Assembly (NCBI GenBank): GCA_032821775.1
Contig: JAVLRN010000001.1
Location: forward strand, 2,418,001 to 2,482,000
Length of the DNA: 64,000 bases
Direction of reading: 5' to 3'
Source of the DNA: Sanguinoderma infundibulare
Taxonomy: Eukaryota > Basidiomycota > Agaricomycetes > Polyporales > Polyporaceae
Each line of letters starts with the position of its first letter. The stretch's first letter is position 1. A model generated the notes under the pieces. The model saw only the letters and a list, made by a program, of their open reading frames with translations, made no database searches and was not told the DNA's origin. Shown here one piece after another: positions 23,450 to 35,440 of this stretch. The position numbers were made by a program, and so were the translations under genes.

Positions 23450-25856
23450 ATGGTCTGCAGATGGTCATGGCTCCTGTTCTTCTCATTGCTTCTTGTTGCC
23501 TGGACCGCCGCCGCCTTCGAGGTCCCGATAGCCGACACCGACTATGACCGCCAAATATGTTCTGGAATGTGGGGAGGCAAGAACACATACATAAACGGTG
23601 CGGCTGAGAACACCCCCTGTGCGCATGACCACGACTGACCCCCGGCCCCTGCAGTAACGTTCGGCGCTGCCTCACAAGGACAACTCGCCACTGTCATATA
23701 TGAGTGGGGGGACGTAAACTATTTGGGCAAGGACACGTCAAGGGAGGGGGACCTGCCGGTGAGTATGCGCTAATATGCGCAGCGCATTCCCTGAACGCGC
23801 GTTACATAGCAGAAGACCTACGTATGCACATCGAGTGCCAGCAAGGCCGGCTTTTGCGACGCGTCCCAGGAGGGGCGTTTCATCATCGACCTACCAAGTG
23901 GGAAGTCCGTTAACGACACCAGCTTCTGGTCAGCGCGAGTAAGCTTCCCTCAGGGCAGTTCCTCCTCCGAGCATGGGTCAGAGATTTCCGTCTCTGGCCT
24001 ATGGGACAACCCTGCCGGAAATCCGGAGCTGTCGAAGGAAGACGCGAACTACACCTCCCCTTGGCGTAGGGACACCAGGCTACATGCGCGCCAGGGCGGC
24101 GCATCCCTCAATCCGAGCCCTACGGGCATACTCGTCTACAACGAGCCCATTCAGTATCTTGTGAGGAAGACTGGCTACTACTGCGTTGGTGCGTGCGGAT
24201 CGTGCCGACAGCCATGGGTTGTGCTGACTCCCCTATAGCGGTTGTCCCTATTACTGTCATGCCCGCCGCGGCCGCCCCTCGACAAGCAGGCACGGATGTT
24301 CCCTATCATCCCACATATACCGGCTCTGTGCTTTTCCGGAATACCTTCGATGGCAAACTGCCCGCGTCAGACTACCCCAAAGTCAATGTATGCGTCCACC
24401 TTCAGACAGTTTGGTTCCGTTCCTGACCAGTTCGGTTACAGTTCTATTTCGCAATGTTCCTCGTGTACTCTGCATTAGCAGTTGCGTGGGGTTGGCTCTG
24501 TTACCAGAATGTGCAGGACCTGCTTCCCATCCAGGTTTGTAACAATTTGCTGCGGTGGACGCTCGGTACACTGAGCTCATGCGCCCATAGTACTACCTGT
24601 CTGGCCTTTTGGGTTTCTTGATCATAGAGATGCTCGCGAACTGGGGTACGTTTTATATACGCATGATGGGACACCAACTAACCGTGTCCCCTTCAGCATA
24701 CTACCGTTACTTGAACGCGCACGGTGAGGGAACAGCTTCGACTGTGTTCCTGATTGTTGGTCAGTCCACTCTTGTGATGTATGATGCTATAGAACTCGGC
24801 TTATATCTTGCGTAGTGGCCATCCTCGACGCGGGTCGAAATGCGCTCTCGTTCTTCCTCCTTTTGATCGTGGCTCTTGGGTTGAGCGTCGTCAAAGAGTC
24901 CCTGGGTAGGCTTATGCTTAGGTGCCAGGTCCTTGCCGTCGCGCACTTCATCTTCGGAGGTTAGTTTAATCACCGTCCGTCTTCCGCGTCTCCTAGGCTG
25001 ACATGCCGCGGTCTAGTTCTCTACGCCGTGGGCATCGTTGAGTTGGAGCTCGAGTCCAGCTCTGCATTTATCCTTCTCCTCTTCGTCATTCCTTTGGCGC
25101 TCACTCTCAGCGGATTCCTTCTCTGGATCATCTACTCGTTGAATGGTACGTCTGTCATCCTGTCCAGGGACGTTGACGTATCTGCCGTTTGACTCATGTC
25201 GGACATGTAGCAACCATCTCGCAGCTTGCAGCCAGAAAACAGCACTACAAGCTGTCAATGTTCACCTGGCTTCACCGCATCCTCCTGATGACTGTCGTCG
25301 TCATCGCTATCTTCTTTGTCGTCTCGACTATGACATTCTCCGGCCGTCTTGCTGAAGGTACGGTTTGAGCCCATTATGTTTGCTACTAACGGGTTCTTAA
25401 CCTGGGACGCAGACTACGGATCAAAGTCGTGGAGGTCGCAATGGTGGCTGCTGGACGGCTGGCTGGCCCTCCTGTACCTCGTCGACTTCGTCGCCATCGC
25501 CTACTTGTGGCGTCCTTCGCCGAACAACAGAAGATATGTTTCCCCGATTGCTCTGTCTTCTTGCTGTACTTACCTCGACCGCCTTTTCTACGCTAGCGAT
25601 GTTCGACGAGCTGGCACAAGACGAAGCCGATGCGGAAGACTACGACCTGGAAGCCCTGGAACGCCGCGGAGACGACCACAGCCTCAGGGAAGACGACGAT
25701 GCCGCAACGCTCGTTGGCCGGCCCGTCGGCGAAGATGCCGTTGTGTTTGAGATCGGCGACGAGGACGATGAGGATGCCACCACTCCCAAAAAGCGGCGCG
25801 GGGAGCATCACGAGGGCGCGGAGGACGAGAGGCAGGGTTTGATGAGGGACGATTAG
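23450..25856 (+). CDS. GOST-family seven-helix Golgi/endosome protein (PTM1-like, lung 7TM)
   Basis: Related to yeast PTM1 and the human TMEM87/GPR107 group. The start MVCRWSWLLFFSLLLVAWT is a signal peptide, cleaved near AAAFE. A luminal GOLD-like domain with short exons follows (KNTYIN joined to VTFGAASQGQLATVI). From about 24400 seven hydrophobic helices are readable across exons, including YYLSGLLGFLIIEMLANW, YYRYLNAHGEGTAST, a helix ending in DAGRNALSFFLLLIVALG, and GRLMLRCQVLAVAHFIFG. The segment WRSQWWLLDGWLALLYLVDF and the WRPSPNNRR junction mark the last helix. The tail is strongly acidic (EIGDEDDEDATTP) and ends DERQGLMRDD, as in fungal PTM1 homologues. Nine or so introns break the frame. 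Its stop is 98 bp from the rpb2 stop on the other strand. Confidence 0.88.
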
Positions 25857-25954
25857 TTAACACCTATGGATCCGTATCTAATAAGGCATATGTAGAGTAC
25901 ACGCAAATTATCTCTATCCTGAGCTGGGGCGCGAAGGAAGAGTCCATGCATTCA

Positions 25955-28900
25955 TTAGTCCCGAATTCGTCCTGTTGATGTGGTGTACAACCGTGCTGCG
26001 ATGTTCATAGATTGCAGTTCCTGGAAATCACCCAATGTTAGCTAAAAGCAGCGACTGGGCGGCAGCAAACTCACCTGGAACAGCAGCTTCGCGGCGTAAG
26101 GAATGTAGATCTGTGAACATGCAGTCTTGTTCTTACACGCTCGACACTCGAACGTTTGCTTTTTCTGTGAAGGACGTCAGCAACGATACGTAGGATAGTC
26201 AGGGTAGGTGCACTTACGAGGTTGGCGATGGCTGTGAGCCCGCAACTGCAGAATGCGGCGTCAGCAACAACCGGGTGGAACTCAAACATGGACAAGCGTA
26301 CATGTCACAGACGTGCAGTCGGTACGCATCGCTGGCCTCAAACAGACGCTCTTTCAAGAACGCCGCCACACCATGTGAAATCATACAATCACGCTCCATC
26401 TCTCCGAACCGCAGACCACCGTCACGACTACGACCCTCGACGGGCTGGCGGGTGAGGATCTGCACCGGCCCCCGCGCACGGGAGTGGATCTTGTCGTCCA
26501 CCATGTGCTTCAGCCTCTGGTAGTACGTCGGGCCGAGGTAGACCTGCGCCTGCAGCTTGCGCCCGGTATGGCCGTGGTACATGACCTCCAGACCACGCGA
26601 CTGGTACCCCTTCTGGCGGAGGAACTGCGAGACGGACTCGACGGTGAGGTCTGTGAAGGGCGTCGCGTCGCCCTCATTTCCGATGAGGGTCGCGAGCTTG
26701 GAAAGCAGACACTCGACCAAGTGGCCGATGGTCATTCGGGAGGGGATGGCGTGCGGGTTGATGATGATGTCGGGCGTGATACCCTCCGCGGTGAACGGCA
26801 TGTCTTCCTGCCGGTAGGTGATACCGATCGTGCCCTTCTGACCATGACGCGAGGCGAACTTGTCGCCAATCTGAGGAATACGGGTGGAGCGAACACGAAT
26901 CTTGACGAACTTCTGGCCCTCCGCGTTCGTGGTGATGAGCACCTGGTCGACAATACCCTGCTCCGTGCTCTTGAGCGGCGTTGAAACGTCGCGCTTCGTA
27001 TGCGTCCGTGTCCTCTGGCCAAGCTCCTCGCTGTCTGGGGGAATGGGGGCGGTCTTGCCGATGATGATATCCTCCCCGTTGACATTTGTACCAGGGGCGA
27101 TGAGACCATCATCCTCGAGCTTGTCGTACGTTCCGTGCTTCATCCGCAGCGTGGTGTCGCGAGTGGGTTTCTCGAACTCCTCCAGCTGCTGAACACCGCT
27201 CTTCTTCTCCAGATCCATGTAGCTCCGGTAGTAGATACTGCGGAACAGACCTCGGTCGATAGAGCTCTGGTTCATGATGACGGAATCTTCCTGGTTGTAG
27301 CCGCTGTAGCAAAGAATAGCGACGATGGCATTCTGACCAGCGGGCAACTCTCGGAAGCGGAGGTACTCCATGGAACGTGTGGTGGCAAGCGGCTTCTGAG
27401 GGTAGTAGAGGATGTTTGCCATCGTGTCCATGCGGATGAGGAAGTTCGTGAGGAAGATACCCATCGCTTGTTTACCCATGGCAGATTGGTACGTGTTACG
27501 AGGCGACTGTATGCACGTCAGTACATCATCTTGCAGGGGCAACGCTAAACGTAGCTTACTTGATTGTGGTCAGGGAAGGGAATGATACTGGCGCAAACAC
27601 CCAAAATCATACTCGGGTGAATCTCGCAGTGCGTCCATGTATGCGCGGAGGTCGGCGCCTTCAAGCGAGCCGATGGGTCATCGTTCTCCTCGTCTGCATG
27701 GGGGTCTATACCGGCAGCCTGAAGCCTTGAGTTCTCCAAGTCCTCCGGCGTCATACAAATCATAACCGTCTCCTCTTCCTCCGCGTCCAGCAGCTCGATG
27801 ACACCATCCTTGAGCAGGCTGTCCCAGTTGTAGGATATGGTGGGGTCGTCCTTCGCACGGACCAGGCTCTCGATGTGTCTCTTCTGGATGAGCAGTTGTT
27901 GGTTCTCGACGATGAAGAGTGGTCGGCAGACGCGACCAGCATCCGTGTAGAGACGAAGTTCGCGCTCCCGGATATCACGGACTACGGATACCTCGCAGTT
28001 GATGTCGTCCTTCCGACGGAGCTTCCTGAGGGTGCTGACGAGCTTCACAGGATCTCGGTGGACACCCATCCAGACGCCGTTTACGAACACCTTCGTGCAA
28101 GGGGTTGAAGCGTGAGCGTTCTCCTCCAGAGACTCGAGACCCCACTCCTCCAAGAACTCGATGACAGGTGCCGAGAGTGTACCGACGGATATGCAGGACA
28201 TGAGAGACAAGTTCTTGACGAGACCACAAGCCTGTCCTTCAGGGGTTTCGGCAGGACAGACCATGCCCCAGTGGGTGTTGTGCAGCTGGCGGGGCTTGGC
28301 GATCTTGCCCTCGCGACCTAGGGGCGTGTTGCAACGACGCAGGTGGGACAGAGTCGACGCATATGTGTAGCGGTTAAGGACCTGTGAGACACCCGCCTTC
28401 GACGACATCGTCTTCTTCTGGTCTCCCCAGTTACCAGTGGCAAGGGAGTACTTGAGGCCATTGGTGATCGTGTTGTGCTTGACCGCAAGCGAGATGTTGA
28501 ACTCCTTATGCATCTCGACGCACTAAAAATGATCTACTGAGTTTCCGCTCAAGTGATGCAAACATGTCTCTCACCTTTTGGAGGTAACGATAGACGTCCT
28601 TAGTAAGTTTACGGAACAGCATCCGGAAGAGGTTCGCCAAAAGAGGGCCAGCAAGGTCTAGACGCTTCTTGCCGAAATGGTCACGGTCGTCGAGGTCTCT
28701 ACGCTCCAAAGCGGCAAGGAGAAGACGGTGAATCATGTACCCGAAGAAGTAGGCCTTCTTGGACTCGGAGCCTTCGGCCATGGAGACATGCGGCAGCATC
28801 TCCTTCTGAAGGATCTCCTGCGCGTAGCGCAAGCGACGTTCACGGTTGAGACCCGTCGTCGTTCCACGATTACCGATGTAGTCCAGTGCGATCTAAACGA

Positions 28901-30110
28901 GAGGTTTCAACATCATGCTCAAGATGGACGGCTCTTTGAACCAACCTCGCGGTCCTGGATAACGAAACCCTCGTCGATACATGGCTTCAGCATCTCCAGC
29001 ATCTGGTTGTCCTGCATGTCGTAGCAAATATGCTCGAGGATGTCACGGTCGGAGATGACTCCCAGCGCACGGAAGACAACCCAGATAGGTATGTCCACCT
29101 TGATGTAGGGGATAGTCGCCTTCATAACGTTTCCTAGCTGGGAGAATGGATGAGAATGGTCTTCAGAATCGCATGCAAGACTTGGCACATACCGAACGTT
29201 CCTGGCTCCTGTGGTAGAGTTTGACCTGGAACTGACTGATGGTCTTCCCACCCTTCTCGACCGCGCTTCGAATCTCCGCCAGAAAGCTGATAGGAGAGGG
29301 CTGTGCCTTTGCGAAGACGTAGACATGGTTGGTCGCCATACGTTCCTGGGCGATGAGCACCTTCTCAGAGCCGTTGATGATGAAGTATCCTCCGGAATCG
29401 TATGGACACTCGTTCAGGTCAAATAACTCCTTGTCTCCGAGTTCGTGGAGAATGCAATAGGTGGACCGCAACATGATGGGCACCTGGACGAAACCCCGTA
29501 AAGCAAGGACCAGTATTCTAACCACGACGTGACATACCTTTCCTATCCACACTTTCCTCGTGTCTTCAGGATCATCGTCCCTTTGCACCTCCCACATCAT
29601 ATCCCCGGTCCCGTCAGGGTCCTCCCTGCCAATCATAACCCTCTTCTTCATCTCGATGTATAGTGGCGCGGAGTACGTGAGGTTTCGCAAACGCGCTTCT
29701 TGAGGGAAAACAGGAACCACAGCACCATCCGCCTCGGTAACGGTCGGTCGTGAGAGGTATATCTGCCCGAACTTGATCTCATAGCGACGCGTTACGTCCC
29801 CATCGTGGCCTGTATGCTGGTCCGCCTGGTCGAGGATGAGGTCCGAGTTCTCGTCCACAAGTTCCTGCATGGTATTCTGGACGAATTCGTCGAAGGAGTC
29901 TAGTTGCTGCCTAACAAGACCCTTTTGGTCGAAGAAGCTTGAGATGACCGTCCAGCAGTCTTCTTGGGTAATCTCCTCGTACTCTTCCTCCAACTCTCCA
30001 TCCAGGCCATAACCGTCGTTATAGAAGGATTGTGTAGCATCGAAGTCTGGTGGTCTATAATCAACATCTGTAGCTACTTCGTAGACGGAGGCGCACCCAC
30101 CTTGACTCAT
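25955..30110 (-). CDS. rpb2: RNA polymerase II second-largest subunit RPB2
   Basis: RPB2 forms half of the Pol II active centre. Large exons at about 30110-29560, 29330-28920, 28830-28580, 28513-27560 and 27510-26300 carry unmistakable RPB2 blocks: [99 protein letters not shown] and [17 protein letters not shown]. The final exons complete the C-terminal zinc site: the join at about 26290/26246 gives CDICGL, and the next exon gives FECRACKN. The last exon ends [14 protein letters not shown]. The chosen ATG at 30110 leaves a short non-conserved lead ([18 protein letters not shown]) before the conserved N terminus. The frame stays open upstream to 30437, but that extension looks non-coding. RPB2 is linked to the HD mating-type region in several Agaricomycetes. 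Confidence 0.97.
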
Positions 30111-32053
30111 TTTGAGGAGGGAGGTGAGGGGGGCAAAGCTAGTCGGGGTCGTTGCAGACGGTCCCAACCACAACCACAACGTAGAAGATACACAAGCTGA
30201 GAGGGTCAACCAAGCTCCCCAGACAAGGTTTAAAGAATAAGCCAGATACGAGTGGGGATGTTTTTGAAGGCAGGGGGTAGAGGAGGACGTGGACGATGGT
30301 GGCCAACGATGCTGCTGCCTCTCTCGAACGCGTCCTCGCTTACACAATACCATCAAGCGCCCACGAGCCCCAATAGGCGTCAGTGCTGAGGGTCGCTCCC
30401 AAAGGCTTGTTGTCTGGCTCCCTTGATCTCTACACATCGACCACAGCTCTCATTTACTTGAAACGCCTGGTTCCATGGATTCTGGATTGTCCCATTATAT
30501 ATACCTGTGCAAGATAGGCGGGTTCACGACGAATACAAACTTCTCGGTGCGTCGCCGGAGCCTCCTCTTCCAGCCTCATTGGACATCGCAGCGATGGTGG
30601 CTCTTCAGAAGATACAGAAGGTCTCTTGAAGGTTTCGTGCCACTGATTTCCAAGTAATCCATTCCAATCAAATCACTCCAACGCAACGGAGAGGGCCTAA
30701 GTCAGTGTACAAGATCTGTCTGCGCTATTGGCGATCGAAGACTCTGGCGTTGGGGAAATGAGGGCATCAGAATAGATGCCGGACGCTCCACAAAAGATGA
30801 CTTCGACGGGATATGCGGCGCATTTTGCAATCCATCGTTGGTTCGAAGCTCGTCGAAGTGATCGTTTGTGTGGACAGCCCGAGTCATGTTAGACACTCAA
30901 CCATTGGCCATGTCATATGCTGTCCAGGTGCTCGAGTAATATAACACATGAGGTGAGAGGACCATAAGTCGGGGCATGCCTCCATGCGTCGGTGAGCGAC
31001 CAGCCTTGCCGGAACGACCAGGTACCTACGGAACCTGTGAGCCGGCGAAGCTGGTCGCTCTCGTTCCCTGCTCCGACACTGTACACGCATGGTCGTCCTT
31101 GGAACGGACCGTCCTCGGTAGTTCTTCTTTAATTGCTGTTGTGGAAGCTTGAGCTGCCGAGCCGTTGTGGTCGGTTGATTTCAGTTGCTGACTTCCATTG
31201 CTCATCGTCATACAATTCGAAAGATCATATTTCGTTGCTGTATGTGACATTCGCACCGTGTTCGTCCTAAGCTAAAGCGTATTTGTTCTTTGAATGTGTG
31301 GACCTCATGATTTCCATTACCAATATGGACATGCAAAGAAATATTGTCAGTGCGGGGTGGAAGCAACCACAGCACCCACTTTCTTCAGCATATGTCACAT
31401 GCGCAATGTGAACTGGATTATAGCTGTGGCAGATCTTCCTTCGCAATTTATTCTACTTGGTCATGCTTCACCTGTGCTTGGCAGCTCTCTTCGACTCGCT
31501 CCGGGGCCACCGTGTCTTCTCCGTCTCGAGTCTCGCGGGCAGGTGGTGCCGACCTATCCCATGCTGAGAAGCGTTGGCATGCTTGCCAGACTGACGTTGC
31601 AGGGGTAATAGTCGGATGCATGCGAAGCATAACCCTTGCATCCGCCTACTACTTTCGGTGTTCCTAACGCTAGGTTAAAAATATCCCAAATACCTCGAGA
31701 CCACTTTGACCACCAAAATTCGGAGTCTCCTCGGTTTGAATGAATATCACTGGCCTCGGGAGAACGGTAATGAAGCAGTGCTTCTTAGCCTCGCCGGCCG
31801 GATACACTTCGGCTGCGTGCACAGCTGTGTGTTTCAACACCTTCGAGGTTAAGGACCACAAGAAACCATACAATTTTGGTAGGCATGCGGTTTAGTTCTG
31901 CAGGGAGCTAGTCGCGCGTCCCCTCAAGCTTATAGACGCGCTCAGGTACGGACTGGTCTCCTGAGGCCTATAAAAGCAGTCGTATTCGTCGAGAGCCTGC
32001 ATCGAGCTGACACTCGACACTCGACAAGCGCACTCTCGATACTTCTCAACGAG
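30111..32053. promoter_or_regulatory. rpb2 upstream region and 5' region of the cellobiohydrolase gene
   Basis: This 1.9 kb stretch contains no convincing gene. The right part should be the cbh promoter. Two sequences fit the SYGGRG catabolite-repressor (CreA/Cre1) consensus, GCGGGG at 31352-31357 and CCGGGG at 31501-31506. Such short motifs are common by chance in GC-rich DNA, so carbon-catabolite control is inferred from what is known of GH7 genes more than from the sites themselves. Confidence 0.5.
31969..31975 (+). promoter_or_regulatory. TATA box (TATAAAA) of the GH7 gene
   Basis: A perfect TATAAAA lies 79 bp before the cellobiohydrolase ATG. It is followed by a short CT/GA-rich leader with ACTCGACACTCGAC repeats, where transcription should begin. 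Position and sequence suit a highly expressed fungal gene. Confidence 0.75.
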
Positions 32054-33536
32054 ATGTTCCCCGCTGCCACTCTCCTCGCGTTCTCTTTCCTCGCGACCGT
32101 TTACGGTCAGCAGGTCGGCACCCTCACCGCCGAGAACCACCCCCAGCTCTCAGTGTCCCAATGCACGTCGGCGAACAACTGCCAGCAGCAGCAGCGTTCA
32201 GTCGTGCTCGACTCTAACTGGCGCTGGCTCCACCAAACCAGCAGCAGCACCAACTGCTACACCGGTAACACCTGGGATACCTCGATCTGCCCTGACCCCG
32301 TTACCTGCGCTGAGAACTGTGCGCTCGACGGCGCTGACTACGCTGGTGAGCAGCTTCGAGGGGTTCTCACTTGACGAGTAGGTTATTGATGAGACGACAG
32401 GCACCTACGGTGTCACCACCAGCGGCAACGCGCTCACGCTGAAGTTCGTGACCCAGGGCCCGTACTCCAAGAACATCGGTTCCCGTGTCTACCTCCTCTC
32501 GCAGGACGACACCACCTACGAGATGTTCCAGCTCAAGAACCAGGAATTCACCTTCGACGTCGACATGTCGAACCTCCCTTGCGGTCTCAACGGCGCGCTC
32601 TACTTCGTCGAGATGGACGCCGACGGTGGCAAGTCGCGCTTCCCAAACAACAAGGCTGGTTCCAAGTACGGAACCGGTTACTGCGACACCCAGTGCCCGC
32701 AAGACATCAAGTTTATCAACGGCGAGGTATGAGCAATGGTTGTCTCCCCAAATAACGCTTTCCTAACGAAGTTCATCTTGCAGGCCAACATCATTGACTG
32801 GCAGGGCTCCCCCTCCGACCCGAACGCGGGCACCGGCTCCTACGGTTCCTGCTGTAACGAGATGGATATCTGGGAGGCCAACTTGAACGGTGCTGCCGTC
32901 ACCCCCCACGTCTGCAACGTCCAGGGCCAGACCCGCTGCTCAGGCACGGCGTGCGGCGAGGGCGACGAGCGTTACGACGGCATCTGCGACAAGGACGGCT
33001 GCGACTTCAACTCGTGGCGCATGGGCGACCAGACCTTCCTCGGGCCCGGCCTCACCGTCGACACCCGACAGAAGTTCACGGTCGTGACTCAGTTCGTGAC
33101 GAACAACAACCAGACGTCGGGCACGCTCTCCGAGATCCGCCGGCTCTACGTCCAGAACGGCAAGGTGATCGCCAACTCGCAGACGAACATCCCCGGCATG
33201 AGCCAGTTCGACTCGATCACCGACGCGTTCTGCGACGCACAGAAGACCGCGTTCGGCGACACCAACACGTTCGAGTCCCTCGGCGGCCTTGCCCAGATGG
33301 GCAACGCGTTCGCGCAGGGCATGTCGCTCGTCATGAGCATCTGGGACGACCACGCGGCGAACATGCTCTGGCTCGACTCCGACTATCCCACCGACGTCCC
33401 CGCGACCAACCCCGGTGTCTCTCGCGGCCCGTGCGCGACCAACTCCGGCGTCCCCGCGACCGTCGAGTCCCAAAGCGCCGGTGCCTCCGTCACCTTCTCG
33501 AACATCAAGTTCGGCCCCATCGGCTCGACCTACTAA
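32054..33536 (+). CDS. cbh1: GH7 cellobiohydrolase I, secreted, without CBM1
   Basis: A reducing-end cellobiohydrolase that processively releases cellobiose from crystalline cellulose outside the cell. Exons 32054-32345, 32401-32726 and 32784-33536 give 456 residues. Residues 1-18 ([18 protein letters not shown]) form the signal peptide and the mature enzyme begins [15 protein letters not shown]. The GH7 catalytic motif EMDIWEAN is intact; its first Glu is the nucleophile and the second the acid/base. Paired Cys characteristic of the fold are present ([30 protein letters not shown]). The protein stops at FGPIGSTY, the end of the catalytic core, with no Ser/Thr linker or cellulose-binding module. 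Codons are strongly biased to C or G at third positions, as in highly expressed genes. Many basidiomycetes carry several CBH paralogues, some with and some without CBM1. Confidence 0.96.
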
Positions 33537-33879
33537 GCGTGGCTTGGGTGGGTGATTGGGTCATATCCGACATTATCCACAGGCTTCTAACTTCTATCCA
33601 CCCAGATGTACCCTGCGTAGAGCACTGGAGGTGAAAAGAGATGTGCTTCTAGTGGTTTAGCGAGTGTTTGGGTCTCAGGGTTTCAATGATAGTATCCATC
33701 GGTTTCAAATATTGTATTCTCGAGGCACTTGGAGAAAATCATATGGTTCTATCCTCTGTATATCGTACAAGCACGCGCATCAACAGCCTCCAGTGGTGAA
33801 GTCGCGCTGTAGCCGTTCAATGACCCCCCTGGGATGGTCAGGAGAGCAAGCGGAGACGTACATTTGATGATGTTGGACA
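33537..33879. other. Convergent 3' gap
   Basis: The 343 bp between the cbh1 stop and the fructosamine kinase stop on the other strand should hold 3' UTRs only. No gene was seen. Confidence 0.4.
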
Positions 33880-35034
33880 TCACTCCTCTACTGCCGGAAC
33901 TTCTCTTAGCAATTTATCCATTTTGCCTCTGGCACTGCCGGCGTAGCCGCCCTCGAGGGAAATCAGCAAAGGTCGAGGACGCATAAAATAGAAATGAGCC
34001 TACACCGAAGAGAACAGTGTGGTTCAAGTAATGATACAGTTGGTACAGGTCCTGCCGGAGACCATACTGCTCTTTTGGCTCGGACTTCGGTTGGTTTTCG
34101 TGGTAGGTTGTGTAGAACGATTCCGGGATTCCTCCAAACATTCGACCTATGGCGAGACTATGGGGCGAGGTTTAATCGGCAGACTGACGCATCTCACGTG
34201 GTACGTACTCTGCCTCGTTGTGTCCGTAATACGACGAGGGATCGAATATCACCGGTTCTCCAGTGGATCGATCAACGCCGGTGTTACCGCTCTGTGATAC
34301 ACAAACATCATCAGAAGACCACGCGGCCGTAATTAGCGTCAGAAATTCGTGCTTGCGCACCCACAGGTCCCCGTGGAGAAGCACAGGTTGGATGTCAAGA
34401 GGGCTCAGAAGAGCCGGGATGACACTATGCGAATATCAATTAGTGGATCCAACCCCTGGGCGCGTACCGGCAATGCTTCGCACACTCACCGTTCTCTTAC
34501 CTGGTTTGCCTGCTTGCAGAGACTATCATAGCCTCCCTGGGCACCGAGCTTGTCCACGAGTCCGCCGATGAGTGCGTCGAAGCAATCCGGCCACGTTTCG
34601 AACCAGCCGTTATCTTGCCTGGTCGCCCCGCAATACGTCGGGACATGGAAGCCATACCCATCCTCGCTCTTGTAAGCGTGGAGTTCGGTGGCCAGCCGCT
34701 TACCGAGCACTTTCGCAGCGGTGCTAGACAGCGAGCCTATGTCCTTGTACTCGGACAGGAAGTACGGTCGGCCGATATCGCTATCGCGTTCCTTGGACTC
34801 GGCGTCGATGGTACCCCAGTCGAGCATCCTCGGGACAAGTCCAGGAGCGGCAGCATACATCGCCTTGAGAGACTCGGCTTCTCCAACAAACTGATCGTTG
34901 TCACTCGAGCTTCCGATCTTCGCAAAATAGCGCTGACCAGTGGAGGACCGAAGGGACGGGCCCTCCTGCGATAGAGTGACACCGGGCTGCTCCTTGTCGA
35001 GGATTCGGGCGAAGACACGGTGTGCGTGTGACAT
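33880..35034 (-). CDS. Fructosamine/ketosamine-3-kinase
   Basis: Phosphorylates the sugar of glycated lysines and so destabilises the adduct (protein deglycation), a cytosolic repair reaction. The first exon encodes the N lobe: [20 protein letters not shown] contains the ATP-anchoring Lys and the Glu-rich helix, then [24 protein letters not shown] and an [19 protein letters not shown] block typical of the family. The second exon ends in LLHGDLW, and splicing to [20 protein letters not shown] restores the catalytic HGDLWxGN and FDP metal-binding motifs. The C-lobe exon holds [18 protein letters not shown]. The last exon ends [13 protein letters not shown]. Length of about 300 residues is normal. 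It is divergent from the oxidoreductase gene. Confidence 0.93.
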
Positions 35035-35440
35035 AGCTGATCTGCACTGGCAGGGCGGAAGTCAACTGGCTGCTCTGGTGGGTGCGTTCTACCATAACAA
35101 TCTTACCAACGTAGTCCGGTGAGCGATCAACACCGGGATTACGCTACTTGAGAGGACATTAGTATTGTTTGTGCGCGATGCCGTTACTAATGCCAATCAG
35201 ATGGACCGATGGGAAACGATGTCGTCATCACCTACTACTGCTATCCTCGCGCTCCCTCTCTGTAAGGCAGAGTTCGTTCTCCGTCCCTGGGCCAGCCCGC
35301 AGTATATAATCAGCTTTGCAAGGCGTATGAACGTTAACTGGCCAAGACGTCTCTCCTGCACGAAGTTCTACAGGTTCTCATCTTTCAGCCTTTCTACCAG
35401 AACGATACCCCGCAGACCACATCCCACAGCTACCCGAACC
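35035..35440. promoter_or_regulatory. Divergent upstream region of fructosamine kinase and OYE genes
   Basis: A 406 bp region between two divergent start codons. AGTATATAATC at about 35300-35310 is a plausible TATA box for the oxidoreductase, about 135 bp before its ATG, farther than usual. No other site is recognised. Confidence 0.4.

Noticed and set aside
30111..30437. Upstream extension of the RPB2 frame
   Set aside because: The added residues are hydrophobic and unlike any RPB2 N terminus; they are treated as 5' UTR or promoter.
32940..33473. 177-codon antisense frame in the cellobiohydrolase
   Set aside because: Produced by codon bias of the GH7 exon; no start context or domain.
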